A stretch of 44,635 nucleotides of DNA, from the NCBI GenBank assembly GCA_027596035.1, contig JADGJA010000090.1, positions 1 to 44,635 on the forward strand, given 5' to 3'. A program made the position numbers and the translations under genes. Position 1 is the stretch's first letter; each line of letters begins with the position of its first letter. Below, piece by piece: positions 32,101 to 42,256 of this stretch. The notes under the pieces are model-generated. The model saw nothing but the letters and a program-made list of their open reading frames with translations, was not told the origin of the DNA and ran no database searches. This DNA is from Thoreauomyces humboldtii (lineage: Eukaryota; Chytridiomycota; Chytridiomycetes; Spizellomycetales; Powellomycetaceae).

Positions 32101-32257
32101 GTTTGATCGCCTGAAGAACTGGGGTATTGGCAGGATCGGTGAAATCCAACATGACAGCGATTTTAAACTGTGGGTTGACCGCAACAACATCTCGTGCAAT
32201 CAGCCCGAGGGAGATAGCCAAGACTCCGAGGACGCTTTTCCATGACTGTGAGAGCAT
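29154..32257 (-). CDS. Class C (GABA-B-like) G-protein-coupled receptor with PH-like tail
   Basis: Six exons (32257-31942, 31870-31167, 31088-30912, 30830-30352, 30266-30179, 30101-29154) join in frame to 903 residues. The order is signal peptide (VLGVLAISLGLIA), a periplasmic-binding-type ligand domain (FKIAVMLDFTDP, then GEEYSDISTYIGYALAGQ, FFRVVPSDNAQATVILGFI, GWSTVAVFASSGTYAQG), then seven membrane spans. Span 3 ends in the class C signature KLVRLYRIFDNK. The cytosolic tail holds a roughly 100-residue PH-like domain (KGKPLMASCKTN start, FKITWGKGTVSMQCE strands, final helix ETTDWVGIIESYKEN). These receptors bind amino acids or related small ligands and signal through heterotrimeric G proteins. 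There is no cysteine-rich linker domain, as in GABA-B receptors. The fused PH-like domain is unusual. Confidence 0.9.
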
Positions 32258-33262
32258 GTCGTGAGTGCGAGTCCGTGTCGCAGAGTATTTGCCAGGAAAG
32301 AGAGGAGAGAGCGGGCTTGTCGAACAAGATGGAAAGTCAGAAAGTCACGCAGTGTTGAGGATGTGCTATCAATGTTTTATATTCGAGAAGCAGAACTCGG
32401 CGGAGTGACGCAGAAAACGAGGCGGAACGGGGACTCGTGCCGATGGGGATTTTCCAGGATGGCCGAGTCCGAGGGGTCGAGGAATGCCTCAGTCTCCATG
32501 CTTGGCGCGAGGAGAAGGTTTTTGACTTATCCTCCAACGAACAGTCTCCGAGGAACTGTTGACTCCGGCCAGAACGGAAAGTCCGTCGTCTATTCCTGGC
32601 AATCGAAACGGATGTAGTGGGGCTTTCGGCAGCCTCCTGCCCTTCAAAACTCCGCTTGTTACTCGGAATCAACCGACCTCCGCGGTGAGGCTGTTTGGAG
32701 GGGAGCAGTCTCCCGTGGATAGGGCAGCCTCTAGGCGAGGCTGGAAGCCAACTTTAGCAGAAAAGTAGCCTACTAGATTTAGAGAAAGCACTCGGGATTC
32801 TCCAAATCGCCTTCGGGATCTTGTTTTGACATTAGTCCAACACTGCAATCGTCCCGAGTGTTCAAAGATTCGTAGCGTTATCAAGCAGTTTACGAAGCTG
32901 CTGAAGATGGCTCTCGTCCAGACATTAGCTGCTAGCATTCCGGCTCAGTCGCTCAGCAAGCTTTACGAGCACACGATACAGGCATAGTCATACTCCTAAA
33001 TATGAACGCTCCTTTGCTCGTCCTTCTACGAATTGTAGACCATGCTGTTGAGCAGAGCTCCGGAAGCTGCCGATAACATCATGTGGAGCGTTTCCATGTG
33101 GCGTCCTCACAGGACCATCGATGGATGTTAGAAATATCAGGTAGAATGTGGCGACCGTAAATCCTGTGAAGCACGACTTGCAACCTGCATGCTACAATAT
33201 AGCCGTGCACTTTTCCCAGACGAGAAAAGTAGCGTAGGAAAGGTCCCATATATATTCACGTT
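32258..33262. other. Gene-free stretch
   Basis: About 1 kb holding the GPCR promoter and the 3' flank of the SAM gene. Open frames on both strands are short, Ser/Arg-rich and mutually inconsistent. No RNA gene, repeat or mobile element is recognised. Confidence 0.5.
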
Positions 33263-34243
33263 TCAGCTCTTCCTCGTCCGCAGACGAGAAGCAAGGGTAT
33301 CGGAACCGCGGGTATCGTCTGTTGGACTGGAAAGATGTCGATGTGCGTATTGCGCGTTGGGGTGCCAGGTGATGAAGGTAGTTTCCGCTCGGTCTCGTGG
33401 ATCCGGGCCTTTGGCCCGAAACATTTGGGAAGAAGGGATCGGACATGGGTCGAGGACGGGAAGATGAGAGGATGTAGTTGGATGAGGAGAAGAGGAACGT
33501 TGGCGCTTGCGTTCGGTTTGACGCTGTTCGGCTGGTGGTGAAGCGGGAGAAGTTGGGCTTCGGGGTGCGAAATGGGAAGGGGATGTGCCGCGTTGTAATT
33601 TTGGAGAACCTGTATCCAGCAACGGTCGAGAATCCGATGGGATGGCTGGTGATTCGTAACGGCGGTCGCCATGTGTAACCTCTTCTGTCTCTGGTGCGGC
33701 GGGGTCTCCTGTGGGATCTGAGCGTGCTGATGATGCATCGAGCTCCTCTTCTTTCAGCTCCTTCCTGACCGCATCAAGCTCTCTGAGGAGCTTTCTCCGG
33801 GCACCAAGAGCGTCCACCCCTCTGGACCGCAACATATCATCGTCCATCTCCATAAGATCTTTCCAGTAAACGCCCTCTAACCCTCCATTCCTCCAATACT
33901 TGTCGAGACGAAGACTCCTTAGCCAGCTCTCGGTCCCCGCTGTGGGCAAACTTTGGGGCGGACGATTGCTTGGTCGTCGTGGTTTCTTTGTGGGAATGGT
34001 TTCGTGCCGCGGTCCGCGACCTCCAATGGGCTCGTAGTTCGAGTTGAGAGCGGGAGGAGGTCGACTGTACGGCCTTTCGCGCGAACGACTGTACGGCCTC
34101 CTCTCGCGCGAGCGACTCCTCCAGTGTGATGATCGTTGAGGTCGGCGGACGTAAGAACTGTATTGTGGAGATCGCGGCCTCTCGCTTTCGTATGCACGCA
34201 TTGCAGGAAAGCTGCGCGGAGGTTTCACGGTATAAGATGCCAC
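33263..34243 (-). CDS. Vts1/Smaug-type SAM-domain RNA-binding protein with RS-rich head
   Basis: An intronless 326-residue protein. Residues about 105-164 form a SAM domain of the Smaug/Vts1 class: SWLRSLRLDKYW, then LMEMDDDMLRSRGVDALGARRKLLREL. The GVxALGARRKLL loop and helix are the part that reads the CNGG hairpin loop in Smaug-recognition-element RNAs, so RNA binding is likely. Vts1/Smaug recruit Ccr4-Not for mRNA decay or repression. The first 60 residues are RS-rich (WRSRSRERRPYSRSRERPYS), and the C-terminal half is disordered Ser/Pro/Thr/Arg. Yeast Vts1 has its SAM at the C-terminus, whereas here it is internal. The RS head is encoded by near-identical short repeats. Confidence 0.85.
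   Translation of the reverse strand: MASYTVKPPRSFPAMRAYESERPRSPQYSSYVRRPQRSSHWRSRSRERRPYSRSRERPYSRPPPALNSNYEPIGGRGPRHETIPTKKPRRPSNRPPQSLPTAGTESWLRSLRLDKYWRNGGLEGVYWKDLMEMDDDMLRSRGVDALGARRKLLRELDAVRKELKEEELDASSARSDPTGDPAAPETEEVTHGDRRYESPAIPSDSRPLLDTGSPKLQRGTSPSHFAPRSPTSPASPPAEQRQTERKRQRSSSPHPTTSSHLPVLDPCPIPSSQMFRAKGPDPRDRAETTFITWHPNAQYAHRHLSSPTDDTRGSDTLASRLRTRKS
34060..34115 (-). repeat. Short coding repeats in the RS-rich head
   Basis: The unit cgactgtacggcct with gcgcgagcga-type spacers occurs twice, encoding Arg-Pro-Tyr-Ser-Arg repeats. Confidence 0.55.
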
Positions 34244-35172
34244 GGAACTGCGACGGAGAATACGAGGAAGTTCTTGTTGTGGAAGACTTCTTAAGCAAAA
34301 GACGGTGAAGGACGAGGGCTTAGCGTCAGGAATGTGAGTGCGTCAGCGAGGAGGTTCTTGCACCACTTTCTCGTCGAAGAACAAACATGCGGAAAGTTCG
34401 GCGGACGGCGATTTTCCCACGGCGGAGTTGACTTGTCTCACCACCTACCCTCCCTCCCTCACCATAATACTGTGCAGTGGTTCTCACTGCATCTGCGCAT
34501 CTGCGAGCGCCATTGACTGGTCAGTTTCGAGAAGGTTTCCCATGAGCGCAAGGATGTCACCCTACAGTAAACCCAAATGAAGACCCTGTCGGGAGAAAAA
34601 ACCGTCAAATGGCACAAACTACCGGTACGCAATAAAATGCTTCTTCAGGAGGTCAGGCGCTTCAGTTCCGGAAGTGCTTTGTCCTGCCCTTCGCAGCCTT
34701 GATCAAGCTGACGAAAACCATTGAAAAGAATTCCGGGAACGTGAGCTCTTTAGACCTTGAATCTCAACCAGCTTATTTTACGCTGGAGTTTGCGGGTTGT
34801 TGGGTCCACGGCAAACAAGAAGTTTCAAAAAGTGCGAGCCGAGGCAGCTCTTGAGATCCTGCCCTGCCGTCGGAACACTCTGTCAACCTGCCGTACATCT
34901 GATGAGATCCAACAGCGTCTGATAAAGTGATACGACGCAAGCTTCCGTTGACCTCCAGGTTCGTCATGAGGTTGCAAGGGCTGTTTCCCGTTTGGTTTCC
35001 TAGGTCTTTGCGCAACGGGATTGGCAAGAGTAAAATTTACGCCGAGAGCCGCTGTGTGGAGGAATCCCTCCTCTTCGTCCGCCACCGCCGCGCGAACCTT
35101 TGCCACCCCCCCTCCTCTTCCCCTTCTGCAAACGCCCGCAGATCCTCATTCCCACACTAAATAGACAAGACA
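34244..35172. other. Gene-free stretch
   Basis: About 0.9 kb between the divergent SAM and septin genes. Minus-strand frames near 34773-35106 are open for 80-90 codons but lack any domain and overlap the septin promoter. I see no RNA gene. Confidence 0.45.
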
Positions 35173-37061
35173 ATGTCAGGTAAGCCCAGTGGTCAATCTG
35201 CTTCATCTGCTTAATTCCTCAGAAGACTTAGAAATGCTCACCCCGTTCTCTCTTTCTCCCTCAGAAATGAACGTAGGTGGTAGTGGAATGTGGGGCAAAG
35301 GCTCCCGCCGACAACCCCGCCCGGACTGAACTCCTTCTTCCAAACTTCCCACGTAGATCCCCATCGTAAAGAAGAAGCTCGCTGGCTATGTCGGCTTCCA
35401 CAACCTCCCCAACCAGGTCCACCGCAAATCCGTCAAGCGCGGATTCCAGTTCACCGTCATGGTGGTTGGAGAGTCGGGTCTTGGAAAGAGCACACTGGTC
35501 AACACGCTCTTCAACAGCACGCTGTACCCCAACAAGGAGGCAAAGGAGCCTTCCGTCGAGACGCCAAAAACCGTTGATATCCAGACCATCAGCGCTGGTA
35601 CGTGTTCCTGTAGCGTCGGACCGGAAGTCAGGCCAGGGAAGACGCCAGTCCGGAAAACTCCGAAGACTTACCGGAATGATTCGTTTTCAGACATCGAAGA
35701 GAACGGCGTGAAGCTCAAGCTCACGGTGATCGACACTCCCGGATTCGGAGACTTTGTCAACAACGAGGAGAGCTGGCGTCCGATCCTCGAGAACGTGGAG
35801 GCCCGTTACGACGCTTACCTCGAGCAGGAGAACCGGGTCAACCGGAAGCGCATCGTGGACACCAGGGTCCACGCTTGTCTCTACTTTATCTCCCCCACCG
35901 GTCACTCCCTCAAGCCTCTGGACATCGAGTTCATGCGACAGCTGGCTGCTCGCGTCAACCTCATCCCCGTCATCGCGAAATCCGACACCCTTACAGAGGA
36001 CGAGATCAAGGCCTTCAAGGTCAGGATCCTCGAGGACATTGCGTACAACAAGATCCAGATCTACCAGCCCCCCATCCACGACAACGATGACCCGGAGACA
36101 ATCCAGGAGAACAAGGACATCATTGTGAGTTTTGAAAGTGGCCGCCCTTGGGACGAATGCGGAGGGAACTAGGGTTGCAAATCGCAGGCATATGAAACGA
36201 GTGAGAACGGTCTGGATCCCTTGCCGGAGGTGTTGACTGGACCGAGCACTATCATCCATGCTCCAGCATCCTACACGCTTCACCTGGCATTCGTTGAAGT
36301 GGCCAGATGGAGTGGTTTACCTGCGAATGGACAAGGCGCTGTCGGCCAAGAGAGTTTTCCTGTTTCGATCAAGCACATTAATCTCGCTTTCAACAATAGG
36401 GCCGCATCCCCTTTGCCATCGTCGGAAGCGATAAGGAGGTCGAGGTCAACGGAAAGAAGGTTCGAGGCCGAAAATACCCCTGGGGTGTCATCGAGGTCGA
36501 CAACGAGGAGCACTGCGACTTTGTTAAGCTGCGCCAAATGCTCATCAGGTATGGCTTCGGCAATGCTGGAAGTTGTCTGTCAGGTTAACTAACTACGCCC
36601 CCAACATCTCGCAGGACCCACATGGAGGAACTGAAGGAGTACACCAACGAGGTCCTTTACGAGTCTTACCGCATGGGCAAGTTGACCCGCGGAGGCTATG
36701 ATCAGACTTCCGACGCATCGGGAGCAAAGTACGCTTGTTTCAGAATACCGCATTTTCGTTTGACTGTGCCTCTAACGCTTCATCCTTTTCCAGCCCACTA
36801 TCCAAATTCGAGGACGAGAAGATGGCGCACGAGCAAAAGATGGCCAAGATGGAGGCCGAGATGAAGGCCGTGTTCCAGCAAAAAGTGGCGGAGAAGGAAA
36901 ACAAGCTCAAGCAGAGCGAGGAGGAGCTCTACGCTCGTCACCGCGAGATGAAGGAGCAACTCGAGAAGCAGCGACTGGAACTCGAGGAGAAGAAGAGGAG
37001 GCTCGACGGGAGACCCACAACGCCCGAGAAGGGAAAGAAGACGAAGGGACTCTTCAAGTAG
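35173..37061 (+). CDS. Septin, Cdc3/AspB group
   Basis: A filament-forming GTPase of the septin ring. Seven exons (35173-35179, 35265-35272, 35357-35597, 35691-36124, 36400-36548, 36615-36728, 36794-37061) join to 406 residues starting MSEMN. Features in order: polybasic lead [19 protein letters not shown]-loop GESGLGKST, switch [12 protein letters not shown] specificity motif, septin unique element around [17 protein letters not shown] and [17 protein letters not shown], then a C-terminal coiled coil ([20 protein letters not shown]). The whole closely matches the Cdc3/AspB/Spn1 septins, which occupy an internal subunit position in the octamer. The first two coding exons are 7 and 8 bases. 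A broken Tc1 element lies just downstream in antisense. Confidence 0.95.
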
Positions 37062-37209
37062 AAGACCGAGGACGAAACCTCAATCGAAGTGCGGGACTTC
37101 TTTTTTTGCTTACTAAACCTTCCACATCAACCCCCGAACGCCGACCTACACATACACAGAAACTCAATAACACTATGATATTTGCAAAGACGTAGCGGCC
37201 GCCAGGTGT

Positions 37210-37662
37210 GTTTTCGAAGATCACGCTTGATGTACAGTCAAGATGAGCCTGCGCATGGGCAAGACGGTCAGCCTTGGGCTTGTCAGTAAGGATGGGTTTT
37301 CTAGCTGCAAAACGGCTTCGGATACCTAATCTGCAACGGAAATATCTTCGTAAGGTTTTGGTGCTCACGTGAACACCGAGAGCTTCCTCCGACAACTCCG
37401 CGCAGGCTTTGATGGGTTCCCATTCATTTGCATCGGCAAGATCAGATAGTTTGGCGTTGGTTTCTTCGTTGATTGGGATGAGCGGAGGACGCCCTGAGCG
37501 CGGCTTCGTCTGGTAGCCTCCTGTTTCCCTCCACTTCTTGATAACGTTTGTCACAGTTCGTGGATGAACATCTTCTTGCAAGGCAATGGACTTGGCAGAC
37601 AGGCCTGAGCGGTGAAGTGCCACGATACCGGATCGCTTCTCGGATGTGAGAGCCTTGGGCAT
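37210..37662 (-). pseudogene. Tc1-like transposase, N-terminal fragment
   Basis: The frame starts MPKALTSEKRSGIVALHRSG, a helix-turn-helix (first of two), followed by VTNVIKKWRETGGYQTKPRSGRP with the GRP hook between the HTH modules, a second HTH (SEEALGVHVSTKTLRRYF), and the lead into the catalytic core (KPILTDKPKADRLAHAQAH). It breaks down after SVIFE, where the first catalytic Asp of the DDE triad should follow, and runs into unrelated sequence. About half of the usual 330-350 residues remain, so it cannot be active on its own. Confidence 0.8.
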
Positions 37663-37703
37663 GTCGAAAAGTTGCAGGCAATGGAGGACAATTTAGTCGT
37701 CGA

Positions 37704-37741
37704 CGGACGTTGGTGACAAACCCCCTTGGTCCCCCTCAGTA
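37704..37741. repeat. Terminal inverted repeat of the Tc1-like element (single copy)
   Basis: Read on the minus strand from 37741 it begins TACTGAGGGGGACCAAGGGG, i.e. a TA target followed by a G-rich end typical of Tc1/mariner families. It lies 42 bases before the transposase ATG. Confidence 0.55.
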
Positions 37742-38990
37742 GCTGTCGCAACCTCGGGACACATTTCCCGAATGTGGCTTGCTACTCCATTTGACACAAA
37801 ATCTTGGGTCGTTCACCGGGAACGCGTTGCATATGCGCAGTCATTCAACCCATCGTACGTACGCAATGCACATCATGATCGTCACGGCAGGCCACTTCAA
37901 GACCCCTGGGCAATACGTAACGTAACCTCGTATAGACTACAGTATGTCGTCTGCTGTGCCTTTACTGTGCCTTCGCTAAGCCACTGAGAGAAAAAAAAAT
38001 CAGTAGTATAAAAGACCGCCCGTCGGTCGTTCCCTCCTTCCGTTTTGTTTTCAGCCATCACTCGCTGGAGGTTCTTCTGGGCTTGATGAGGTAAGTATAT
38101 GGTCTTCACTACTTGCAGATGTAACTGACATGAAATGGTCTTTTGATCTTCCCAGTAGGACTTTATCCCTCAGATAAGCTCTCGCACCTGCGACCCACAT
38201 AATAGGACGACACGCTGATACAACGGACCGGCACCTGGCTGCACAGGTGGTCCTGGCTCTCGCCCACCGGTCCTGGATACAAACACCTGCTCCAATATAG
38301 CTGTTGTCCGCCTGCAGTACGGCACAGATACTACGATATCAAGTATGGGAACTTCAACTCTGATTCAGGGTCTCTGAACCTTGGCCTGAGCGAAGACACC
38401 TGTTCCGTTTCTATTGCTCTCCTGCCGTCAGGTGCTAGGAAAATAGGAAACGGAACATGGACACTTAACTCTTGACCCTTGCCCCCTTGCTTACCAGAAC
38501 CACAGCACTCTTTAAAAGAAAGAAAGCAACGGGCACATGTCTTCCTCACCACCCATCCTCGTGTAAAGTATAATGCTCACTATCCAACAGCTGCACATGA
38601 CCTTGGGCTACCCTGACAAGATGCGTGTGGCATGCTGAAGCGGCCGAAGCTTTGTACTCACGCGTTGGGCAAGAGTGCGCAGTGCGACCGAAGAAGTGAC
38701 ACTGGCAATTCCCGTGATTAGAATAAAACGGCTTGCAACCGGTATTATGATGGCGAAGTCCTCGCAAAAATGAGGACCAGCTGCGTGCCGGTTCCAAGGA
38801 AGCAACGGTTGGTCATGTCTTCACCCCATAGGTACGGTTGAAGATGCTCTAAGGGGTTCTTGGAGAGGTTGGAGAGGCGCACAGACGAGCGAAGAGTTCG
38901 TCTCTCCAATTGCACGAAACAAAGCACAGAGCCCAGAGACAGAAACCTCGAAAGGACCACACGACGCAACATACCCCTGGCTTGTATGCA
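37742..38990. other. Stretch without protein gene; possible non-coding spliced transcript
   Basis: A TATAAAA at 38007 is followed by a pyrimidine-rich start region, a strong donor (GATGAG|gtaagtatatgg, about 38090) and a good acceptor (gatcttcccag, about 38155). The joined exon has only an eight-codon frame. This fits a non-coding or leader-only transcript, or a solo LTR whose ends I could not define. The remainder shows nothing. Confidence 0.35.
38007..38013 (+). promoter_or_regulatory. TATA box without a coding gene
   Basis: TATAAAA in context cagtagtataaaagaccgcc, some 85 bases before a strong splice donor. No protein gene starts here. Confidence 0.4.
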
Positions 38991-41100
38991 ATGGCGACAG
39001 TCTTGTCTGTAACCGCGGTTCCAACCGCAGCGGTGCAGGTCGACGACGAAGACTTCCTCGAACTCGACGACGAAGAAGACTTCCTTTCGGTCCTTCCCTC
39101 CACAAAGCCCGTCCCCTCCCTTCGCACCTCTGCATCCTTCAAAAAGCTGGGTCGTCTCAATGCCGTAGTACGGCGGTTTCAGGACGGTGGTCGCACGGTT
39201 GCCTCCCCGCTGCCTTCCCCAACAGCTGGGAACGGGAATGACACTCCGTTGGAACAACCGGAGCCAGTCGAGCTTCCGGCGACTACGATGACGGTAGACT
39301 ACTTCTCGTCGAAGGAGGTGCTGAGGGAGGCTCGCGATGGGGGACTCGTCTCGCGGCCTACTGCTGCTCAGGTGGAAGAGGAACGTGCTCGTTACGCATT
39401 TCATACGGTGCAGGAACAAGATTCGATGCACGGTCCTGACATACGGAAGGGAGACAGCGAGGGTGCAAACGAGTTCGAGGTTTTGGAAACGGAGACGACC
39501 GTCGATTACTTATCGAAGAAGGAGGTCTTGTTGGAGGACCTGTACGAGGTATGGAGCTGAAGCTGTAGTTTTGCCGCGGGCAACATCACTGATGAGGACG
39601 TTACGTTAGGTGCCCGGTATCGTTCTGGTTCCTCCAGTAGAGTCTCCTACGGCGCGGGCCTCAAATTCGATGAATCATCTCGAAGTGCCCACCCCACGTG
39701 CATGCTCTCCTTCACGGCTTGGCCGACGTTCTCGGAAAACTGTGACCACGACCACAACAACAACGACCACTTCGCGATCCCGATCACGATCTCGAGACGG
39801 TCGTTCAGCCGGAGTTATCTTGACCCAACGCAATACCACAAAGAAGGTTACGACTGTCATTCTTTCCGCAGAGGAGGAGAACGAGGGAGAAGACAGCGAG
39901 ATATTCTTTGACGCGGACGATGCTGCCTGGGCGGATGACTCTGAAGGGTCGCTCGCCCCGCTCCGTCGTCCAACGACGATACGTCGTAAAAGCACGGTTG
40001 CCAGACCCGCCACCGTGAACCGCAGAAACACTGCTGCTGCAAGGCGGTTGCCGAGTCGCCGCGGTACCCTGCTCGCACCAGAGACAGCAGCATATGGCTC
40101 GTCGGCAGCGGCGCGTCGGAGGTCTACTCTTCGCCGACCCCTGCAATCTGGCAATATCAGCGATCTGGATGAGGAACCTGACGAGTTTTTGGACGCTCTG
40201 GACACTGTCTCTGTGGCATCGGGCCGGTCCCGAGCTTCATCTTCTAATCGGGCGATAGGTCCGCTGCGACCACGAACCACCCGTCGCAGACCTACCCTCG
40301 CTCGAGTTCCAACCACCATGCGGACGGGTACAGCATCGCTCACCACGACAACGACGCGCAAACGTCTGGTGGTGACCACCACGACCGCGAGACGACGACG
40401 AAAAGCCAAGCCGAAACCAGCTCGATCTTTCCTATCCGCACTCTGTTCCCGCACAGGGGAAGGTCTTCAACACGTCGCCACCGCCGCCCAACTCGCGTCC
40501 AAACCCCTCGGTCTCCTCGGCATGGCCGACTCGGGTCTCGTGTCAACCGCCAGCACCATCGCACATGCCGCGGGAGCGAGCCTGGTGGGTCGGTTCGGAC
40601 GTCGCGACACTCAGATGCGAGTCCAAGCCTTCGAGGACGCCACCCACGTACTGGCACCCACGGCGGTCCTGGAACGGATGGGAGTGGGTGGATGGATGGG
40701 AAAGACGATCGGAAGCGGATTGGAAGCCGCTCTGGACGGTGGCGTCGTGGCGGGCGTAGGAGGTCTCATCGCCACGGGCGCCGCCATGAGTCTTAGTCAG
40801 GCTCACAGTGGATATTTATCCATGGCTGCCGAAGCCATCGGTCACTTTGGAAACGTGGCCGCACTCCTTCCGCCTGAACTACAGGCGGTCGCGGAGGCCG
40901 CTGGAATGATGGGAACCGTCCTTGGCGGCGTTGGAGACGACACCGAGGATCCCGCTAAGCTCATCTGCGATGCTAGCGACGAGGAGGATGATGATGATGA
41001 GGAAGCTGATTCTGATCAAGGCGACGGAGACCGTGATGACGAAGATGAAGGCGCTGTAGCGCTCCGGCTTGTCGCTGGGGATGCCGTGCTGCAAGATTGA
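38991..41100 (+). CDS. Unrecognised protein with acidic tail and Ala/Gly-rich helical region
   Basis: Exons 38991-39548 and 39610-41100 join (TACGAG|gtatgg, cgttag|GTG) to about 682 residues; I recognise no family. The head contains a duplicated motif, TVDYFSSKEVL near residue 101 and TVDYLSKKEVL near 173. A long Ser/Thr/Arg-rich region follows, with poly-Thr (TTTTTTTT), RSRSRSR and many RRPT repeats. About 180 residues of Ala/Gly-rich hydrophobic helices come next (LVSTASTIAHAAGASLVG, GGVVAGVGGLIATGAAMSLS), then a DDDDEEADSD acidic tail. The hydrophobic part could associate with membranes. Codon bias and the clean intron support a real gene. Synonymous-looking Thr/Arg runs make a fast-evolving protein likely. 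Confidence 0.7.
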
Positions 41101-41290
41101 TTAGGTTTTCGGCTTGGAAGTAGGCTAGGACACACACATACACACACCAGGAGACATACCCCCGTGCCGTTTTTACATTTTTGGCCAGTATCAGCTCATG
41201 TCTGGCGCCTCTCACGGCTTCAGAGGCAAGAGCCTTTTGACATTTTTTCTTTGAACACAAACAATTGCACACTCGTCATGTTCCGTGATG

Positions 41291-41853
41291 CTAGCCTGGA
41301 ATGACACCGGTTCCATAGCATCGTAGTAACCTTTTTGACGCATCCTCAACAAGCTCGGATGATTCGCGAACAGCCACATCCATGGTCTCGTTTACCTTCA
41401 TGAAAAGGACAATCCTTCTGGTCGGTCGATCCCGTGACGGGAGCAGGAACCTGCAGCGGAGCGGCATCGATCACCACGGAGTGGACTCGGATCGTCGGAT
41501 GTGGGGTAGCGACGGCGATCCTGGCATTGGTCCATGTAGAGAGAAGATCCATAGCACCCGCTGTGAAGACGCTTCGTTCGGGCAAGCAAATAAACCTTCA
41601 TTGAAACCGAGAAAATAGATAACATATTCTGCGTTGACTCCATTGCGACGTTTTCTGGCTGCAGAAGCGCACGTACGTTGAATGTACTTTTGATTTGGCT
41701 GTCCAAAATGAGGCCGTTATCCCCGACATCGGTGTGGAGGTCTTGCAAGTCGGATAAGCGGACCGCTGTTCCACCAGCACTACAACGCACGAGTGCTTGG
41801 CCCTACCTGGTTTTCTCCCACACCTCTTCGCAGATCGCGTTACCCGGTAGCAT
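41291..41853 (-). CDS. Small unrecognised spliced gene (about 115 residues)
   Basis: Exon 1 (41853-41807, MLPGNAICEEVWEKT) splices by AG|gtaggg and gttgtag|T to exon 2 from 41779 (AVRLSDLQDLHTDVGDNGLI). A third exon, probably opening after ttcacag near 41555, encodes MDLLSTWTNARIAVATPHP and VVIDAAPLQ. The last exon begins VNETMDVAVRESSELVEDAS and stops at 41291. Phases can be made to agree, but the exon 2/3 junction is uncertain. Length and strand pattern vaguely recall small OB-fold proteins such as Ten1, without any decisive motif, so I assign no function. Confidence 0.5.
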
Positions 41854-42256
41854 TGCGGGTCGACGTGACGGAGCATGTACACACTGAACGATCAAATGCA
41901 CTTGCAAAACTGACGGAATCTCCGATGACATCACAAGTCGAACAAACAACATTCGGTTTGCTCGCCCTCGAAAACAGAACTGCTGCCGTCTTTCTTTGAA
42001 CTAGCGGCTGATCGATGGATTTTCGATCCAAGTATACTGTACAGTACTGTAGCAATGGAGGGCTGTGGGTGAAAGACACAGCCACCGATGGGCGTTCACT
42101 CACTCACCCACAAGCTTGCCCTGGCCCCCGAGGCACATCTGGACTCATCCCCACCGACGAGCGCTTCGTCCGTCCCCTCAGCTTCAGCGTTTATCGTACA
42201 CCATCTCACGCAAGCTCAGTCCCCTCCCTCCTGCGTTCTCGATACAATTGTCCACT
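41854..42256. other. Short intergenic region
   Basis: Divergent promoter region between the small spliced gene and the OLD-like gene. Contains a tgtacagtactgta palindrome near 42038-42051. Otherwise nothing is recognised. Confidence 0.4.

Larger units (their letters stand above)
37190..37741 (-). mobile_element. Truncated Tc1/mariner-type transposon
   Basis: The remnant keeps one terminal inverted repeat (37704-37741) and the 5' part of a transposase gene. The other end is missing: no matching inverted repeat is seen between the septin stop and 37200. The element inserted or decayed within 200 bases of the septin 3' end. Confidence 0.75.

Noticed and set aside
37742..38345. Solo LTR
   Set aside because: The TATA and splice signals suit an LTR, but I could find no TG...CA ends with matching target duplication, so I left it as an unresolved stretch.
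39675..40454. 259-codon minus-strand open frame
   Set aside because: It mirrors the Thr/Arg/Ser repeats of the plus-strand gene at 38991-41100, which has a clean intron and start. Low-complexity DNA keeps the opposite frame open.
41291..41853. Ten1 assignment for the small spliced gene
   Set aside because: Only size and a vague strand pattern agree. No conserved Ten1 motif can be lined up.
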